Part shown: positions 6,057 through 8,574 of the stretch, piece after piece
Position numbering within the stretch: the first letter of the stretch is position 1
Layout: each line of letters starts with the position of its first letter
From: Pseudomonadota bacterium
Lineage (GTDB): Bacteria > Pseudomonadota > Gammaproteobacteria > Burkholderiales > Burkholderiaceae_C
DNA length: 8,574 nucleotides
Direction of reading: 5' to 3'
Assembly (NCBI GenBank): GCA_030918015.1
Contig: JAUPTP010000062.1
Location: 1 to 8,574 of the forward strand
Program-made: the position numbers and the translations under genes
The notes under the pieces: model-generated
The model's input: only the letters and a program-made list of their open reading frames with translations
Databases searched by the model: none
What the model was told of the DNA's origin: nothing

Positions 6057-7352
6057 ATGGTTCCCCATCTCGTCACCGCCCTGAACGGCCCGATCAACGA
6101 ACTGGAGGCGCGCATGCTCGACTCGGTGCCGGCGATCGAGCGCTGGTTCCGTCTCGAGTGGATGGAGCACACGCCGCCGCTGTACACCTCGGTCGATGTG
6201 CGCAACGCCGGCTTCAAGCTGGCGCCGGTGGACACGAACCTGTTTCCCGGGGGCTGGAACAACCTGACGCCCGAGATGCTGCCGCTGGCCGTGCAGGCCG
6301 CGATGGCCGCCATCGAGAAGATCTGCCCCGAGGCGAAGAACCTGCTGCTCATCCCCGAGAAGCACACCCGCAACACTTTCTACCTGACGAATGTCGCCCG
6401 GCTGGTGCAGATCTTCACGCAGGCCGGTCTGAACGTGCGCCTGGGCTCGCTCGATCCTGAGGTCACCGCGCCGACCGAGCTGGCGCTGCCCGGTGGCGAC
6501 TCGCTGACGGTCGAGCCGCTGATCCGCTCGCAGCGCCGCCTGGGCCTGAAGAACTTCGATCCCTGCACCATCCTGCTCAACAACGACCTCTCGGCGGGCA
6601 TCCCGCCGGTGCTCGAGGGCCTGCACGAGCAGTACCTGCTGCCGCCGCTGCACGCGGGCTGGGCGGTGCGGCGCAAGACGCACCACTTCCAGGCCTATGA
6701 GGAAGTGGCCAAGAAGTTCTCCAAGCTGATGGGCATGGACCCGTGGCTGATCAACCCGATGTACACCCGCTGCGGCGAGGTCAACTTCGGCGAGGGCAGC
6801 GGCATCGAGTGCGTGCAGACCAATGTCGACGCGCTGCTGAACAAGATCCGCCGCAAGTACAAGGAATACGGCATCAACGAGAAGCCCTTCGTGATCGTCA
6901 AGGCCGACAACGGCACCTACGGCATGGGCATCATGACGGTGCGCGATGCCAAGCAGCTCGAGGAGCTCAACCGCCGCACCCGCAACAAGATGAGCGTCAT
7001 CAAGGACGGCCAGGAGGTCACCGAGGTGATCATCCAGGAGGGCGTGCCGACCTGCGAGCGCATCAACGAGGCGGTGGCCGAGCCGGTGGTCTACATGCTC
7101 GACCGCTATGTGGTGGGGGGCTTCTACCGGGTGCACGCCGACCGGGGCATCGATGAGAACCTGAACTCGCCGGGGGCGCAGTTCGTGCCGCTGGCCTTCG
7201 CCGAGTCCGGCCACCAGCCGCGCCAGGGAGCCAAGCCGGGCGCCAGTGCGCCCAACCGCTTCTACATGTACGGCGTCGTCGGCCGCCTGGCCATGCTGGC
7301 AGCCAGCTACGAGCTGGAGGCGACCAATCCGGATGCCGAGGTCTATGACTGA
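6057..7352 (+). CDS. gshA: Glutamate-cysteine ligase, Acidithiobacillus ferrooxidans-type GshA
   Basis: The enzyme joins glutamate and cysteine with ATP to give gamma-glutamylcysteine, the first step of glutathione synthesis in the cytoplasm. This is the GshA class named after Acidithiobacillus (formerly Thiobacillus) ferrooxidans, distinct from the E. coli and plant-type ligases. The product has 431 residues, the expected size. Landmarks: VPHLVTALNGPINELEARML at the start; PVDTNLFPGGWNNL (57-70); IPEKHTRNTFYL (99-110); TILLNNDLSAGIP (171-183); and the ATP-grasp-like VKADNGTYGMGIMTV (281-295). I chose the ATG at 6057 because the in-frame ATG at 5964 would lie next to the amtB terminator and before the likely promoter, and its extra 31 residues look non-coding. 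The ribosome binding site is weak (GAGCAGG). A pyrimidine-rich tract (6018-6039) precedes it. Oddly, the next gene is rplN, not the usual gshB. Confidence 0.93.
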   Translation: MVPHLVTALNGPINELEARMLDSVPAIERWFRLEWMEHTPPLYTSVDVRNAGFKLAPVDTNLFPGGWNNLTPEMLPLAVQAAMAAIEKICPEAKNLLLIPEKHTRNTFYLTNVARLVQIFTQAGLNVRLGSLDPEVTAPTELALPGGDSLTVEPLIRSQRRLGLKNFDPCTILLNNDLSAGIPPVLEGLHEQYLLPPLHAGWAVRRKTHHFQAYEEVAKKFSKLMGMDPWLINPMYTRCGEVNFGEGSGIECVQTNVDALLNKIRRKYKEYGINEKPFVIVKADNGTYGMGIMTVRDAKQLEELNRRTRNKMSVIKDGQEVTEVIIQEGVPTCERINEAVAEPVVYMLDRYVVGGFYRVHADRGIDENLNSPGAQFVPLAFAESGHQPRQGAKPGASAPNRFYMYGVVGRLAMLAASYELEATNPDAEVYD

Positions 7353-7390
7353 AGCGCCTCTGCCCTCATGAATCCTGGAGAAGGTCGGCA

Positions 7391-7419
7391 TTGACACAGG
7401 TTTGAAATGTCGGCATAAT
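7391..7419 (+). promoter_or_regulatory. Strong sigma-70 promoter of the spc ribosomal protein operon
   Basis: A perfect -35 TTGACA (7391-7396) is separated by exactly 17 bases from a -10 CATAAT (7414-7419, five of six matches). Transcription should start near 7425-7427, about 160 bases before rplN. Its position matches P-spc of E. coli, which lies between rpsQ and rplN. GTCGGCAT occurs twice (7384-7391 and 7409-7416), once running into each promoter element. Confidence 0.88.
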
Positions 7420-7426
7420 CTAAGGC

Positions 7427-7587
7427 TCTTCTGGCTTGCGCGCGTGCCTAGCCGTACGTGGCGCAATCTGGTTTCGCCCCAAACGCAGAACCTCGATGGA
7501 GACGTCGAGAGGCTGTGACGGGCCCAAGACTGACCGCGAGCGGTGGCCGAGTGGGGCTGTTAGCGCGGGATAAGTTGGGGATTCCAC
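7427..7587 (+). other. Structured 5' leader of the spc operon mRNA
   Basis: These roughly 160 bases between the promoter and rplN contain no credible gene. They begin with a hairpin closed by TTGCGC (7436-7441) and GCGCAA (7461-7466), with an inner CGT/ACG. A second hairpin is CTCGA (7492-7496) with TCGAG (7505-7509). A third small one is ACCG-CGAG-CGGT (7533-7544). GTGG (7551-7554) can pair with CCAC (7584-7587), which would enclose the GGGGA ribosome binding site (7577-7581) just before the ATG. No U-rich terminator is present. Whether it mediates feedback control by a ribosomal protein cannot be told from the sequence. Confidence 0.5.
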
Positions 7588-7956
7588 ATGATCCAAATGC
7601 AATCGCGACTCGACGTCGCGGACAACACCGGTGCGAAGTCCGTCATGTGCATCAAGGTGCTCGGCGGCTCGAAGCGTCGTTATGCCGGCATCGGCGACGT
7701 GATCAAGGTCAGCATCAAGGATGCTGCGCCGCGTGGTCGTGTCAAAAAGGGCGAGGTCTATAACGCCGTCGTCGTGCGCACCGCCAAGGGCGTGCGTCGT
7801 CAGGACGGCTCGCTCGTCAAGTTCGATGGCAATGCAGCCGTGCTGCTCAATGCCAAGTTGGAGCCGATCGGCACCCGCATCTTCGGCCCGGTGACGCGTG
7901 AACTGCGTACCGAGCGCTTCATGAAGATCGTGTCGCTGGCTCCGGAAGTGCTCTAA
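7588..7956 (+). CDS. rplN: 50S ribosomal protein L14
   Basis: L14 (uL14) binds 23S rRNA at the subunit interface, where it forms intersubunit bridges. The 122-residue product is the normal length and collinear with the family: [27 protein letters not shown] at the start, the [20 protein letters not shown] segment, [11 protein letters not shown](Q)DGS (62-75), and the C-terminal GPVTRELR...[17 protein letters not shown] at 7577-7581 acts as ribosome binding site, 6 bases before ATG. It is the first gene of the spc operon here, followed by rplX after 21 bases, and is driven by the promoter at 7391-7419. Confidence 0.98.
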   Translation: MIQMQSRLDVADNTGAKSVMCIKVLGGSKRRYAGIGDVIKVSIKDAAPRGRVKKGEVYNAVVVRTAKGVRRQDGSLVKFDGNAAVLLNAKLEPIGTRIFGPVTRELRTERFMKIVSLAPEVL

Positions 7957-7977
7957 GCCGACCGCGAAGGACTGGCC

Positions 7978-8295
7978 ATGAACAAGATTCGCAAGGGCGA
8001 CGAGGTCATCGTGCTGACCGGTCGCGACAAGGGCAAGCGCGGTACGGTTTCTGTGCGCGTCGATGCTGACCACCTGGTGGTCGATGGCGTCAACGTCGTC
8101 AAGAAGCATGTGCGCCCGAACCCGCTGAAGGGCACGACCGGTGGCATCGTCGACAAGACCATGCCGATCCACCAATCCAATGTGGCGATCTTCAACCCCG
8201 TGACCGGCAAGGCCGATCGCGTGGGGATCAAGCTGCTGGCTGACGGCAAGAAAGTGCGCGTCTTCAAGTCCAGCGGTGAAGAGATCAAGGCCTGA
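7978..8295 (+). CDS. rplX: 50S ribosomal protein L24
   Basis: L24 (uL24) is an early-binding protein that starts 50S assembly on domain I of 23S rRNA and lies near the peptide exit tunnel. The product has 105 residues, full length. The KOW motif is at about 5-32 ([24 protein letters not shown]). It is followed by [15 protein letters not shown] (35-49), which is typical of the family, [20 protein letters not shown], and a C-terminal [17 protein letters not shown] at 7967-7971 provides the ribosome binding site. It is the second gene of the spc operon, 21 bases after rplN and 16 bases before rplE. In E. coli the S8 translational repressor site of this operon lies at the rplX-rplE boundary; I could not recognise the S8 target here by eye. 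Confidence 0.97.
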   Translation: MNKIRKGDEVIVLTGRDKGKRGTVSVRVDADHLVVDGVNVVKKHVRPNPLKGTTGGIVDKTMPIHQSNVAIFNPVTGKADRVGIKLLADGKKVRVFKSSGEEIKA

Positions 8296-8311
8296 GGCGG
8301 GGTAGGGACAA

Positions 8312-8574
8312 ATGGCTCAACAAGCTCAAGCACAAGCTCGGCTGCAGACCTTCTACCGCGAGAAGGTCGTCGCTGACCTGATGGCCAAGTTTGGCTACAA
8401 GTCGGTCATGGAAGTGCCGCGTCTGACCAAGATCACCCTGAACATGGGTGTCTCGGAAGCGGTTTCCGACAAGAAGGTCATGGACCACGCCGTCGGCGAT
8501 CTGACCAAGATCGCTGGCCAGAAGCCGGTCGTCACCAAGTCGCGCAAGGCCATCGCAGGTTTCAAGATCCGCGA
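8312..8574 (+). CDS. rplE: 50S ribosomal protein L5, N-terminal part (3' end outside window)
   Basis: L5 (uL5) binds 5S rRNA and links it to the central protuberance of the 50S subunit, contacting P-site tRNA. The frame starts at ATG 8312 and stays open to the window edge, giving 87 of about 180 residues. Family motifs are clear: [36 protein letters not shown], and [19 protein letters not shown]. The start carries an Ala/Gln-rich extension ([12 protein letters not shown]) a few residues longer than in E. coli. AGGGA at 8304-8308 is the likely ribosome binding site, unusually close (3 bases) to the ATG. The gene is third in the spc operon. Confidence 0.96.
   Translation, partial: MAQQAQAQARLQTFYREKVVADLMAKFGYKSVMEVPRLTKITLNMGVSEAVSDKKVMDHAVGDLTKIAGQKPVVTKSRKAIAGFKIR

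Noticed and set aside
7368..7394. Eight-codon open frame MNPGEGRH after gshA
   Set aside because: It is too short and has no ribosome binding site before it; it overlaps the -35 box and ends inside it.
5994..7466. 490-codon open frame antisense to gshA
   Set aside because: It has the same mirror-frame composition, is opposite a complete, well-conserved gshA, and overlaps both promoters.
7530..7587. Possible tRNA gene before rplN
   Set aside because: Only a D-arm-like 13-mer is present; there is no acceptor stem, T arm (GGTTCGAATCC-like) or variable arm on either strand.

Overview
This is an ordinary, gene-dense, high-GC stretch of chromosome from a proteobacterium, most likely a betaproteobacterium of the order Burkholderiales. 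The evidence is the Acidithiobacillus-type GshA, the separate heptose-phosphate adenylyltransferase (not fused to a kinase as in E. coli HldE), the glnK-amtB-gshA gene order, and strong G/C preference at third codon positions. The placement is inferred from gene content and is not proven. I see no mobile element, CRISPR array, tRNA or rRNA gene, and no frameshifted gene.

Layout. Positions 1-401 hold the 3' end of rdgC (plus strand). It is followed by about 170 bases rich in CAACA/TGTTG inverted repeats and then by a small helix-turn-helix protein gene (569-889). Converging on it from the minus strand is a likely three-gene operon, transcribed yifB/comM (3747-2221), rfaE2/hldC (2177-1698), rsmE (1642-908). 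These encode a AAA+ branch-migration helicase, an LPS heptose-activation enzyme and a 16S rRNA methyltransferase.

The 299-base divergent region between yifB and glnK (3748-4046) contains a very good sigma-54 promoter (3981-3995) and two NtrC-like sites about 120-145 bases upstream of the predicted start. The glnK-amtB pair (4047-5907) is therefore expected to respond to nitrogen limitation: GlnK senses nitrogen status and gates the ammonium channel AmtB. A strong intrinsic terminator (5933-5964) closes this unit. Next come a TAGAAT -10 box and gshA (6057-7352), which encodes the first enzyme of glutathione synthesis.

Only 38 bases after gshA lies a near-consensus sigma-70 promoter (TTGACA-N17-CATAAT, 7391-7419). 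It is followed by a structured leader of about 160 bases and the start of the spc ribosomal protein operon: rplN, rplX and the first half of rplE, which runs off the window. The promoter corresponds in position to P-spc of E. coli, but the gene before it is gshA rather than rpsQ. That junction is the most unusual thing in the window, because gshA normally precedes gshB and rplN normally follows rpsQ.

I found no convincing new biological system. The findings are regulatory and structural details and one gene-order break.
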